Source: DATFWC01 sp963777755
GTDB lineage: Bacteria; Pseudomonadota; Alphaproteobacteria; Rhizobiales; Xanthobacteraceae
Length of the DNA: 64,000 nucleotides
Direction of reading: 5' to 3'
Assembly (NCBI GenBank): GCA_963777755.1
Contig: CAVZSC010000011.1
Span: forward strand, 1 to 64,000
The first letter of the stretch is position 1, and every line of letters begins with the position of its first letter. The position numbers were made by a program, and so were the translations under genes. Positions 19,166 through 29,541 of the stretch are shown in pieces. Under the pieces are notes generated by a model that was not told the origin of the DNA, made no database searches, and was given only the letters and a program-made list of their open reading frames with translations.

Positions 19166-20185
19166 TCAGTTGCGGCTGCGGTCGACCAGGGCGCGCTGCT
19201 TGATCCACGGCATCATGGCGCGCAGCTTCTCGCCCACCTGCTCGAGGGGGTGGGCGGCCATCTTGGCGCGCATCGCCTTGAACGAGGTCTGGTTGACCCG
19301 GTTCTCCAGCATCCAGTCCTTGACGAACTTGCCCGACTGGATGTCGGCGAGGATGCGCTTCATCTCGGCGCGCGCCCGCTCGTCGATCACCCGCGGGCCG
19401 GACACGTACTCGCCGTATTCGGCGGTGTTCGACACCGAGTAGTTCATGGTCGCGATGCCGCCCTCGTAGATCAGGTCGACGATCAGCTTCATCTCGTGGA
19501 CGCACTCGAAATAGGCCATCTCAGGCGCATAGCCGGCCTCGACCAGGGTCTCGTAGCCGGCCTTCATCAGCTCGACGACGCCGCCGCACAGCACCGACTG
19601 CTCGCCGAACAGGTCGGTCTCGCACTCCTCGCGGAACGTGGTCTCGATGATGCCGGCGCGGCCGCCGCCGATCGCCGCCCCGTAGGACAGCGTGAGGTCG
19701 TGCGCATTGCCCGACGCGTCGCGGTGGATCGCCATCAGCACCGGCACGCCGGCGCCGCGCGCGTATTCGGCGCGTACCGTGTGGCCGGGCCCCTTGGGGG
19801 CGATCATCATCACGTCGAGGTCGGCGCGCGGCTCGATCAGGTTGAAATGGACGTTGAGGCCGTGCGCGAACATCAGCGCCGCGCCCTGCTTCAGGTTGCC
19901 GTGGATGTGATTGTGGTAGATGTCGGCCTGCAGCTCGTCGGGGGTGAGCATCATCATGATGTCCGCCCATTTGGCGGCTTCCGCCACCTCCATCACCTTG
20001 AGCTTCTCGCCCTCGGCCTTCTTGACGCCCTGGGAGCCCTTGCGCAGCGCCACCGTCACGTCCTTGACGCCGGAGTCGCGCAGGTTGAGCGCATGGGCAT
20101 GGCCCTGGCTGCCATAGCCGATGATGGCGACCTTCTTGCCCTTGATCAGGTTCAGGTCGGCGTCGCGGTCGTAGTAAACGCGCAT
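19166..20185 (-). CDS. ilvC: Ketol-acid reductoisomerase
   Basis: A 339-aa class I enzyme that isomerises and reduces acetolactate with NADPH in valine/isoleucine/leucine synthesis. The dinucleotide site reads VAIIGYGSQGHAHALNL. The catalytic residues lie in APKGPGHTVR and in the C-terminal knotted domain (DLFGEQSVLCGG, CVHEMKLIVDLIYEGG). A GGAGAG site precedes the ATG at 20185. Its usual partner ilvH is upstream on the same strand but separated by a mazEF pair. Confidence 0.96.
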   Translation of the reverse strand: MRVYYDRDADLNLIKGKKVAIIGYGSQGHAHALNLRDSGVKDVTVALRKGSQGVKKAEGEKLKVMEVAEAAKWADIMMMLTPDELQADIYHNHIHGNLKQGAALMFAHGLNVHFNLIEPRADLDVMMIAPKGPGHTVRAEYARGAGVPVLMAIHRDASGNAHDLTLSYGAAIGGGRAGIIETTFREECETDLFGEQSVLCGGVVELMKAGYETLVEAGYAPEMAYFECVHEMKLIVDLIYEGGIATMNYSVSNTAEYGEYVSGPRVIDERARAEMKRILADIQSGKFVKDWMLENRVNQTSFKAMRAKMAAHPLEQVGEKLRAMMPWIKQRALVDRSRN

Positions 20186-20231
20186 GGATGTCACTCTCCG
20201 TAGGGTGAGGTTGCCTGTATCGGGAAACGGG

Positions 20232-20588
20232 TTACGTGGGAACAGGAATTCCAAGCAAGGCGGCGAGCTTCGCCCTCACCTCACCGAGGACTTCGCCCGG
20301 CAGCCGGCCGGCTCGCCGGTAGAGTTGGGTCGCCGGATCGATGACCTTGATCTGATCGACCAGCACGAATCCCCCAATAGGGCTATCGAGAGGCAATCCA
20401 ACCTCGAAGGGCCAGTTGCGCCGCCTGCGCGTAATCGGACAGACGACGAGTACCGACGATCGGATGTTGTACGCCCGAGACGTCAAAACCACGGCCGGCC
20501 GGCGACCGCCCTGTTCATGCCCAACCGCCTGCCCGAAATCGATCCAAAGAAGATCACCGGCGTCAAGCGCGGCGGCGTCGTTTGCCAC
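20232..20588 (-). CDS. mazF: MazF/PemK-type toxin
   Basis: A 118-aa toxin of the MazF/PemK endoribonuclease fold. The N-terminal GDLLWIDFGQAVGHEQGGRR and PAVVLTSRAYN fit the conserved first strands, and VCPITRRRRNWPFEV follows. Such toxins cleave mRNA when their antitoxin is degraded. It overlaps the antitoxin gene by 26 bp and ends 46 bp before ilvC. Confidence 0.85.
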   Translation of the reverse strand: MANDAAALDAGDLLWIDFGQAVGHEQGGRRPAVVLTSRAYNIRSSVLVVCPITRRRRNWPFEVGLPLDSPIGGFVLVDQIKVIDPATQLYRRAGRLPGEVLGEVRAKLAALLGIPVPT

Positions 20589-20910
20589 TCTTCACCTCCG
20601 CCTCCCGCTTCACGGCCCCCCATTCCTCGTCGGTGGGCGCCAAGTCGCTCCAATCGTCGTCGGGCCACGACGGCTCGATCGCCGACCAGTCTTCGAACGG
20701 CGGCGGCTTCTGCGCGGGCTTGATCTGTGCCAGCAGGTCTTCGAGACGGTAATGGGGGATCTTTGGCGCTTGTACAGTCTCGATCCGCAACTGATTGCCT
20801 TGCCTCTGCAGGTCGACGGTCTGGCCGGGAGCCAACCCGAGTTCGTCGGCGACGTGCTTCGGCACCCGCACCGCGAGGCTGTTGCCCCACTTGGCGACCT
20901 TGACCTTCAT
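20563..20910 (-). CDS. mazE: MazE-type antitoxin (AbrB fold)
   Basis: A 115-aa antitoxin. The N-terminal swapped-hairpin DNA-binding domain reads KVAKWGNSLAVRVPKHVADE, then LGLAPGQTVDL. An acidic Trp-rich tail (FEDWSAIEPSWPDDDW) probably wraps the toxin. GGGAG is seven bases before the ATG. A perfect palindrome just upstream is the likely autoregulatory operator. Confidence 0.87.
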   Translation of the reverse strand: MKVKVAKWGNSLAVRVPKHVADELGLAPGQTVDLQRQGNQLRIETVQAPKIPHYRLEDLLAQIKPAQKPPPFEDWSAIEPSWPDDDWSDLAPTDEEWGAVKREAEVKSGKRRRRA

Positions 20911-20921
20911 GACGCACTCCC

Positions 20922-20948
20922 GTTCGGATATACAATGTATATCCGAAC
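20922..20948. promoter_or_regulatory. Probable mazEF operator palindrome
   Basis: GTTCGGATATACA-A-TGTATATCCGAAC is a perfect palindrome with 13-bp arms around one central base. It lies 12-38 bp before the mazE ATG, where AbrB-fold antitoxins usually bind to repress their own operon. It is strikingly AT-rich for this genome. Binding by MazE is inferred. Confidence 0.7.
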
Positions 20949-20965
20949 TCGCTCCTCGTCCACGG

Positions 20966-21478
20966 TCACATCCCTTCGCGGCCGCGCCCGATCGCCACGA
21001 TGCCGGTGCGGGAGACCTCGACCAGGCCGAGCCCCAGCATGAGGCTGACGAACTGGTCGATCTTGTCGGTCGCGCCGGTGAGCTCGAACACGAAGCTCTC
21101 GGTGGTGGCGTCGATCACGCGGGCGCGAAACGCATCGGCAAGGCGCAGCGACTCGATGCGCTTTTCGCCGCTGCCGCGCACCTTCACCATGGCGAGCTCG
21201 CGCTGGATCGACGGGCCGGACAGCGTCATGTCGACCACGCGATGCACCGGCACCAGGCGATCGAGCTGGTTTTTGATCTGCTCGATCACCATCGGGGTGC
21301 CGCGCGTCACGATGGTGATGCGCGAGAGGTGCTTCTCGTGCTCGGTCTCCGAGACGGTGAGCGACTCGATATTGTAACCGCGGCCGGAGAACAGGCCGAT
21401 GACGCGGGCCAGCACGCCCGGCTCGTTGTCCACCAGGACCGACAGGGTGTGCTGCTGGATGGGCTCGGCTTTCAGCAT
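20966..21478 (-). CDS. ilvH: Acetolactate synthase small (regulatory) subunit
   Basis: A 170-aa regulatory subunit. The N-terminal ACT domain (HTLSVLVDNEPGVLARVIGL, then FSGRGYNIESLTV) binds valine for feedback inhibition. The C-terminal half stabilises the large subunit. It begins seven bases after the ilvI stop, so the two are co-translated. The mazEF palindrome starts about 18 bp beyond its stop. Confidence 0.95.
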   Translation of the reverse strand: MLKAEPIQQHTLSVLVDNEPGVLARVIGLFSGRGYNIESLTVSETEHEKHLSRITIVTRGTPMVIEQIKNQLDRLVPVHRVVDMTLSGPSIQRELAMVKVRGSGEKRIESLRLADAFRARVIDATTESFVFELTGATDKIDQFVSLMLGLGLVEVSRTGIVAIGRGREGM

Positions 21479-21485
21479 GGAGCGC

Positions 21486-23246
<1,761 letters not shown>

Positions 23247-23296
23247 GTATGGCTCCCGATCTTCTCCCATTGGTCCCGGCGGGCGTTGTCGGCAAC

Positions 23297-23318
23297 AAAA
23301 AGGGCCCGGAAGGGCCCT
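23297..23318 (-). terminator. ilvI attenuator terminator
   Basis: On the minus strand AGGGCCC-TTCC-GGGCCCT followed by TTTT is a compact GC stem with a U-run, located between the leader peptide and ilvI. Its 5' arm UCAGGGCC is exactly complementary to GGCCCUGA at the end of the leader peptide (23346-23353), so an antiterminator can form instead. Confidence 0.8.
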
Positions 23319-23345
23319 GATTACGCGCCACCTGGCAGCGACCCC

Positions 23346-23399
23346 TCAGGGCCGATGCGGCGGTGGCGCCTTCCCTACGATAAGAAAATTGCGCGACAT
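23346..23399 (-). CDS. ilvI leader peptide (17 aa, FLIV run)
   Basis: A short frame encodes MSRNFLIVGKAPPPHRP and stops at TGA (23346-23348). Consecutive Phe-Leu-Ile-Val codons are what a branched-chain attenuator leader should contain. The stop codon overlaps the GGCCCUGA segment that competes with the terminator. A ribosome stalled at the FLIV codons would leave that segment free and permit read-through. A ribosome reaching the stop would cover it and allow termination. Confidence 0.8.
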   Translation of the reverse strand: MSRNFLIVGKAPPPHRP

Positions 23400-23596
23400 T
23401 GCGGTTCCCAGAACGAACATTGCGCGGGAACATAGCTGCTGCAGCGCAAAAGTCAAGCGCGCGATCGATCGAGACTATGACGGAGGTGCGCTTGCAAATG
23501 CTTCATACGTGGAGCTTTCGCTCCGCACCAAAGCACCTCTTGCGACGCGCGACGCGGCGCTTGCCAAGGCCACAACAGCAGCGGGCGCAACGCTGT

Positions 23597-24544
23597 TCAC
23601 CGCGTAAGGGTCACCTCATCGAGCAACCGTCGCTCCGCCTCCTCGGGTGCGACCCACGGCCAGTCGGGCAGCTGGTGGCGGAACCAGGTGGCCTGGCGCT
23701 TGGCGTAGTGGCGGGTGTCTTTCTTCCCTTCCGCGGCAGCATCGGCAAGCGACATCTCGCCCCTGAGGTGGCGCCGGAGCCAGGGGACTCCGTGCGCCTT
23801 CATGGCGGGGAGCAGCGGATCGAGGTCGCGCGCATCGAGCGCGCGGACTTCCTCGAGCGCGTCGGCCGCCAGCATGGCGTCGAAGCGGCGGTCGATGCGC
23901 CGATACAGCTCCGCGCGGTCGACATCGAGGAAGACCTTTGGGACGCTTTGGGCGAGCAGCGGGGCCATGCCGTCGCGATGCCAGTCGGCGAGCGAGCGCC
24001 CGGTCGCTTCCAGTACCTCGAGGGCGCGCACGATGCGCACGCCGTCGCCCGGCCGGATCCGTACCGCCGAGTCGGCATCGCGGAGCGACAGCTCCGTATG
24101 CAGCGCGCCCGCGCCTTCAGCGGCGAGCCTTGCTCTCAGTCTGGCGCGAATATCGGGGGGGATCGGCGGCACCGCGCTCAGGCCCTGCGTCAGCGCCTTG
24201 AAGTACAGCCCGGTGCCGCCGACCAGGATCGGCAGCCGGCCCTCGGGCGCCGCCTCGCCCAGCATCGCCTGTGCATCCGTGAGCCAGCGTCCGACCGAAT
24301 AGTTCTCGGCAGCATCGACGTGGCCATAGAGCCGGTGCGGCACCCGCGCCATCTCGCAGGACGCCGGACGGGCCGTGATGACCGCGAGGTCGCGATAGAC
24401 CTGCATCGAATCCGTGTTGACCACGACGCCGCCGAGCTTTTCCGCGAGCGCGAGCGCGAGCGCCGACTTGCCGCTCGCCGTCGGCCCTGCGATAAGCACC
24501 GCCCGTTGTGTCCCGCGCCCGGCCCGTTCGTTCGCATGCCCCAT
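23597..24544 (-). CDS. miaA: tRNA dimethylallyltransferase
   Basis: A 315-aa enzyme that adds the isopentenyl group to A37 of tRNAs reading UNN codons. The P-loop is VLIAGPTASGKSALALALAE, the catalytic aspartate lies in VNTDSMQVYRDL, and the C-terminal TRHYAKRQATWFRHQL contacts tRNA. The ATG at 24544 lies inside the start of the divergent serB gene, so the two 5' ends overlap by nine bases. Confidence 0.93.
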   Translation of the reverse strand: MGHANERAGRGTQRAVLIAGPTASGKSALALALAEKLGGVVVNTDSMQVYRDLAVITARPASCEMARVPHRLYGHVDAAENYSVGRWLTDAQAMLGEAAPEGRLPILVGGTGLYFKALTQGLSAVPPIPPDIRARLRARLAAEGAGALHTELSLRDADSAVRIRPGDGVRIVRALEVLEATGRSLADWHRDGMAPLLAQSVPKVFLDVDRAELYRRIDRRFDAMLAADALEEVRALDARDLDPLLPAMKAHGVPWLRRHLRGEMSLADAAAEGKKDTRHYAKRQATWFRHQLPDWPWVAPEEAERRLLDEVTLTR

Positions 24545-25438
24545 GTCGCGACTCTGATCTCCAATCCGGCCGTGCCGGCGCTCAGCGACGCCATCCTCGC
24601 CCGCGCCATGCAAGCCTTGCCCTCGCCGGCGACGCCACGCTGGCTCGCGCCGGGGATCGCCGTCGACATCCCTTTCCAGCCCGACGGGAGCCGTGGCAAC
24701 CGGGCGATCGCCGATCAGCTTCGCAGCCTGCACGGCGACGGCGCGATCGACGTGGTGGTGCAGCCTTTGGCGCGCCGGCGCAAGCGGCTGTTCGTGGCCG
24801 ACATGGACTCCACCATGATCGGCCAGGAATGCATCGACGAGCTTGCCGATTATGTGGGGCTCAAGGCGCACGTCGCGACAATCACCGAGCGGGCGATGCG
24901 CGGCGAGATCGCGTTCGAGCCGGCGCTGCGGGAGCGCGTCGCGCTGCTCGAGGGGCTCGCCGCGTCGGTCGTCGAGGAGGTGATCGCCGAGCGCATCCGC
25001 CTCACCGCGGGCGGACGCACGCTGGTCGCCACCATGCGGGCGAACGGCGCCCACACCTGCCTCGTCTCCGGCGGCTTCACGGCCTTCACCGACCGCGTCG
25101 CCGCCATGATCGGCTTCGACGAGAACCAGGCCAACACCCTCCTGATCGACCCGGCGGGCAAGCTCGCCGGCAAGGTCGCCGAGCCGATCCTCGGTCGCGA
25201 AGCGAAGGTCGCCGCGCTCATCGCGCTGCGCGAACGCCTCGGCCTTGCCCGGGAGGACACGCTCGCCGCGGGCGACGGGGCAAACGACATCCCGATGCTC
25301 GAGGAGGCGGGGCTCGGCGTTGCCTACCACGCGAAGCCGAAAGTGACCGCCGCGGCCGCAGCGCACATCGATCACGGCGACCTCACCGCGCTCCTCTACG
25401 CGCAAGGATACCGGCAAGACGAGTTTGTCGGCGGATGA
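24536..25438 (+). CDS. serB: Phosphoserine phosphatase
   Basis: A 300-aa HAD phosphatase for the last step of serine synthesis. The nucleophile motif is VADMDSTMIGQECIDELAD, motif II is LVSGGFTAFT and motif IV is GDGANDIPMLEEAG. An N-terminal segment of about 80 residues resembles a reduced regulatory domain. The start at 24536 overlaps the miaA start on the other strand. Confidence 0.93.
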   Translation: MPHVATLISNPAVPALSDAILARAMQALPSPATPRWLAPGIAVDIPFQPDGSRGNRAIADQLRSLHGDGAIDVVVQPLARRRKRLFVADMDSTMIGQECIDELADYVGLKAHVATITERAMRGEIAFEPALRERVALLEGLAASVVEEVIAERIRLTAGGRTLVATMRANGAHTCLVSGGFTAFTDRVAAMIGFDENQANTLLIDPAGKLAGKVAEPILGREAKVAALIALRERLGLAREDTLAAGDGANDIPMLEEAGLGVAYHAKPKVTAAAAAHIDHGDLTALLYAQGYRQDEFVGG

Positions 25439-25522
25439 GCCGACATGGACGACGGGCGGCAGATGTGATCTGCCGCCCGCCCGCATTCCAACAGTCCCCT
25501 GTCGTTCGTCGCGCGTCGTCTC

Positions 25523-27023
25523 CTACTGCAGCGACAGCGCGACGAAACGCAGCTCGCCTTCCGCATTGGCGACCAGGAGCAGCGCCGACTTCTTGCCTTC
25601 CTTCTTGAGCGTGTCGATGCGCTTCTGCACCGCGTCCGCGTTGGCGACCGGCTCCTGCGCCACCTCGACGATGACGTCTCCGGCATTGAGACGTTTTTCC
25701 GCCGCCGCCGAGCCCGCCTCGACGCTGGTGATCACAACGCCCTTCACCGAGTCCTTGATCTTGAACTTGCGGCGCAGATCCTCGGTGAGATTGGAAAGAT
25801 CAAGCCCGAGCGCCTTCTTGACGACCGACTTGTCTTCGTCCTTGCCGGCGTCGCTGCGCGCCGCGACCTGCTGCTTCTCCGCATCCTCGAGGCGGCCGAG
25901 CTTCACCGTCTTGGTCTCTTCCTTGCCCTTGCGGACGATGGTGACCGGGACATCCTTGCCTACCGCGGTGTCGGCGACGATGCGCGGCAGGTCTTTCATC
26001 TCCTTGATGTCCTTGCCGTCGAACTTGACGATCACGTCGCCGGGCTCGATGCCGGCCGGCTTGGCCGGGCCCCTGTCGTCGACGCCGGCGACCAGCGCGC
26101 CGCGCGTCGGCTTGAGGCCGAGGCTCTCGGCGATGTCGTCGGTCACCTGCTGGATGCGCACTCCGAGCCAGCCGCGCCGCATCTCCCCGAACTGGCGCAG
26201 CTGATCGACCACCGCGACCGCGTTCTTCGACGGAACCGCAAAACCGATGCCGATCGATCCGCCGGAGGGAGAATAGATCGCCGTATTGATGCCGATCACC
26301 TCACCGTTCATGTTGAACAGCGGGCCGCCGGAATTGCCGCGATTGATCGAGGCATCGGTCTGGATGTAGCTGTCGTAGGGTCCGGAATTGATGTCGCGGT
26401 TGCGCGCCGAGACGATGCCGGCGGTGACCGAGCCGCCGAGCCCGAACGGGTTGCCGATGGCCACGACCCATTCGCCGATCCGCAGACTGTCCGAAGTCGC
26501 CGAACTTGACCGCCTTGAGCGGCTTGACCGGCTTCACCTTGAGAACCGCGAGGTCGGTCTTCTGATCGCGCCCGATGATCTCCGCCTTGAGCCGTTCGCC
26601 GTTGTTGAACACGACGGTGATCTCGTCGGCATCGGAAATGACGTGGTTGTTGGTGATGACGATGCCGTCTGGATCGACCACGAAACCGGATCCGAGCGAA
26701 TTGACCCGGCGCGGCCCGCGATTGGGCGCCTCACCCTGCTGGCCCGGCCCCCCGCGGCGGTTCTTGAAGAACTCCTCGAAGAACTCCTCGAATGGCGAGC
26801 CGGGCGGCAATTGCGGCGTCGGCCCGCTGCGCTGCTCGACTTTTTGCGAGGTGGAGATGTTGACGACCGCTTCGATCACCTGCTCCGCCACGTCGGCGAT
26901 GCCGTCGGGACCCCGTGCGGCCGCCGGGATCGTCACCAGGGGCAGCGCTACGGCCGCTCCCACGACCGCGGCAATGAAGGAGGGCGAGATTTGGCGGATC
27001 AGGGAGTTGAGATGGCCGGCCAT
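25523..27023 (-). CDS. degP: Do family serine endopeptidase (frameshifted in this sequence)
   Basis: A periplasmic HtrA/DegP quality-control protease. An N-terminal membrane/signal segment is followed by a trypsin-like domain with His in TNNHVISD, Asp in QKTDLAVLKV and Ser in INRGNSGGPLF, and by two PDZ domains. The frame breaks between VKFGD and the family block LRIGEWVVAIGNPFG. The + strand reads CCGAAGTCG at 26491-26499, and removing one A gives CCGAGTCG and a 499-residue protein. The site is GANTC, so an artefact is likely. It is the last gene of the hflK-hflC cluster. Confidence 0.9.
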
Positions 27024-27168
27024 GATGTCGTTGTCTCCTGGACAGGGCGTCGCTGCGAGCTCGCGCAAGGCGCCGACGGGCGTGAGGCTCGGGCCGAAAA
27101 TAGGGACCCGATTGGGGCGGAAGCGCGGCTTTGTGACGTCGATACCAAGCCGCCCGGATGCATCCAAT

Positions 27169-27354
27169 TCAGCCGCGCACCAGCCATACTAGCACGAGGC
27201 CGACCACCGCCGAAACGGCGCCGATCATCCGCAAGGTGCCTTCCGGCGTGCCCAGGACGTTCGCCATCGCCTGCTTCGTGGCCAGCGGAAATGCCGCCAG
27301 CATGAGCCCCTCGAGAACGAAAACCAGGCCGAGCGCAACCAGGAAATCGTTCAT
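27169..27354 (-). CDS. DUF2065 family small membrane protein
   Basis: A 61-aa protein of two hydrophobic helices (about residues 4-24 and 42-58), resembling the YjeT/DUF2065 family usually encoded beside hflC. Its position between hflC and degP fits. Its function is not established, though co-occurrence suggests a link to membrane protein quality control. Confidence 0.82.
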   Translation of the reverse strand: MNDFLVALGLVFVLEGLMLAAFPLATKQAMANVLGTPEGTLRMIGAVSAVVGLVLVWLVRG

Positions 27355-27434
27355 TTAGGCATACCAGCACCCGCGCACTCCCTAGGCTCCCCGGCAAGCC
27401 GGAGAGGGCAAGCCGAGGGTTGCCACCGGCAGCC

Positions 27435-28328
27435 TCACTTCTTGGACTCCTCGCGCGGCTTGCCGGAGGGATCGGTGAAGTAGCGGAAGAATTCGGAATC
27501 CGGCCGCAGCAGCATGCGGGTATCATTGTGCCGCAGCCCCGCTTCCAGGGCCTGCATCGAGCGGTAGAAGGCGAAGAAATCCACATCGCGGCCGAATGCC
27601 TCGGCGAAAATCCGGTTGCGCTCGCCGTCGCCCTCGCCACGGATCTGCTCGGCGCGCGAGGTGGCGTCAGCAATGAGCACCGTCACGTCGCGATCGGCGC
27701 GCGCGCGGATCTCCTGCGAGCGCTGGCTGCCCTGGGCGCGGAATTCCGCCGCCTCGCGCTGACGCTCGGTCTGCATGCGCTGATAGACCGCCTGGCTGTT
27801 CTGCTCCGGCAGATCGGCACGCCGAATCCGCACGTCCACGACATCGATGCCGAAGGCGGCGGCCTCGCGGTCGAGCTGCTCGCGCACCCTCTGCGTCAGT
27901 TGTGGCCGCTCGTCGCGAACCAGCTGGATGAAGGTCGACTCGCCGAGGACGCGGCGCAGCGCCGAAATGAGGAGCGTCGCGAGGCGCGAATTGGCGCCCT
28001 CGATCGAGCTCACCGTCTGATAGAATTTCAGCGGATCGTGGATGCGATAGCGCGCGAAGGCATCGACCACGAGGCGCTTCTGGTCGGAGGCGATCACCTC
28101 CTGGGCGGGCGCCTCGAGGTCGAGGATGCGCTTGTCGATGGAGATGACGCTGTCGATCAAGGGAATCTTGACGTTGAGGCCGGGCTCGGTGACGACCCGC
28201 ACCGGCTGCCCGAGCCGGACCACCAGGGCCTGGCGGGTCTGATAGACGGTGAACAGCGATCCGTACGCGACGATCGCGAAGACGATCGCAAGGACGGCGA
28301 CGACGCCGCCGGCAATACCGAGCCTCAT
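27435..28328 (-). CDS. hflC: Protease modulator HflC
   Basis: A 297-aa SPFH-domain membrane protein with one N-terminal transmembrane helix and a periplasmic coiled-coil region (TERQREAAEFRAQGSQ and beyond). It forms a complex with HflK that controls FtsH. The start overlaps the hflK stop in an ATGA. Confidence 0.93.
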   Translation of the reverse strand: MRLGIAGGVVAVLAIVFAIVAYGSLFTVYQTRQALVVRLGQPVRVVTEPGLNVKIPLIDSVISIDKRILDLEAPAQEVIASDQKRLVVDAFARYRIHDPLKFYQTVSSIEGANSRLATLLISALRRVLGESTFIQLVRDERPQLTQRVREQLDREAAAFGIDVVDVRIRRADLPEQNSQAVYQRMQTERQREAAEFRAQGSQRSQEIRARADRDVTVLIADATSRAEQIRGEGDGERNRIFAEAFGRDVDFFAFYRSMQALEAGLRHNDTRMLLRPDSEFFRYFTDPSGKPREESKK

Positions 28329-29449
28329 CGGGCGCCTCCCGCCGGCGGCGGCGGCGTCTGCGGCCGCCGCTGCAATTCGTTGAGCGGCAGGTAGGGCACC
28401 ACGCCCGAGCCGCTGTTGCTGTCGAGGATGATCTTTTCCGTACCGCCCAGAAGCCGCTCCATGGTCTCGTAGTAGAGGCGCTGGCGGGTCACCTCCGGGG
28501 CCTTCTTGTACTCGTCATAGACCTGCACGAAGCGCGCCGTCTGGCCCTTCGCCTCGGCGACCGTCTGCTCGCGATAGGCTTCGGCCGACTGGGTTACCTG
28601 GGCGACGCGGCCGCGCGCTTCCGGCACCACCCGGTTGGCATACGTCTGCGCCTCGTTCTGCGCGCGCTCGGCATCGGCGCGCGCGGCCTGCACGTCGCGG
28701 AAGGAGTCGATGACCTGCGCCGGCGGATCGACTTTCTGCAACTGGACCTGCGTCACCTGGATGCCGGCGCCGTAGGTATCGAGCGTCTTCTGCATCAGCT
28801 CGTGGACGCCGCCTTCGATTCCCTGCCGGGCGCCGGTGAGGATGGGCTGGATGTTGTTCCGGCCGATGATCTCGCGCATCGCGCTTTCGGCGACCGCCTT
28901 CACGGTCCCTTCGGGATTCTGGATGTTGAACAGATACTCGCTCGCCCCGTTCGGCTTGATCAGCCAGAACACCGAGAAGTCGACATCCACGATGTTTTCG
29001 TCGCCGGTGAGCATCAGGCTCTCCTCCGGCACGTTGCGCATGGTGGTGCCGCGGCGCAGATCCTCGACCAGCCGCATGCCGATATCGATGCGGTTGACCC
29101 GGGTGACCTTCGGGGTGAGCACCGACTCCACCGGATACGGCAGATGGTAGTTCAGGCCGGGCTTGGCATCGCGCACGTATTTGCCGAACCGCATCACCAC
29201 GCCGAGCTCGTCCGGCGCCACCTGGAAGAAGCCGGAGAAGCCCCAGATGGCGAGCGCGGCCAGCGCGATCAGGGCAAAGCCCTTGCTGCCCAGGTTGCCG
29301 CCCGGCAGCACGGTCTTGAGCTTGTCCTGGCTGCGCCGCAGTAACTCCTCGAGGTCGGGGGGCGTCGGTCCCGACGATTGCGGTCCGGAGCCCCAAGGTC
29401 CCTTGGACCCGGACCCCCAGGGGCCCCCGCCTTGATTGCTCCACGGCAT
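28325..29449 (-). CDS. hflK: FtsH protease activity modulator HflK
   Basis: A 374-aa partner of HflC. A Gly/Pro-rich cytoplasmic N-terminus (WGSGSKGPWGSGPQ) is followed by a transmembrane helix near residues 55-78, the SPFH domain (VAPDELGVVMRFGKYVRDAK) and a helical tail. GGAGATGATCC precedes the ATG. A 92-bp gap separates it from folA, upstream on the same strand. Confidence 0.93.
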   Translation of the reverse strand: MPWSNQGGGPWGSGSKGPWGSGPQSSGPTPPDLEELLRRSQDKLKTVLPGGNLGSKGFALIALAALAIWGFSGFFQVAPDELGVVMRFGKYVRDAKPGLNYHLPYPVESVLTPKVTRVNRIDIGMRLVEDLRRGTTMRNVPEESLMLTGDENIVDVDFSVFWLIKPNGASEYLFNIQNPEGTVKAVAESAMREIIGRNNIQPILTGARQGIEGGVHELMQKTLDTYGAGIQVTQVQLQKVDPPAQVIDSFRDVQAARADAERAQNEAQTYANRVVPEARGRVAQVTQSAEAYREQTVAEAKGQTARFVQVYDEYKKAPEVTRQRLYYETMERLLGGTEKIILDSNSGSGVVPYLPLNELQRRPQTPPPPAGGAR

Positions 29450-29541
29450 GGATCATCTCCTCGATCGCCGGGCCATGACGAACCGGGCGACATGCGGTCC
29501 GGCGGGTTATAGGGGAGGCCCCCGCCCGATACAACGCGTGC

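Noticed and set aside
17096..20203. A 1035-codon + strand frame across the LTA-synthase-like and ilvC genes
   Set aside because: It runs antisense to two real genes with different products and has no family signature.
26461..26520. Programmed ribosomal frameshift in degP
   Set aside because: No slippery heptamer or stimulatory structure is seen. The same one-base change at GANTC sites in three other genes gives a simpler explanation.
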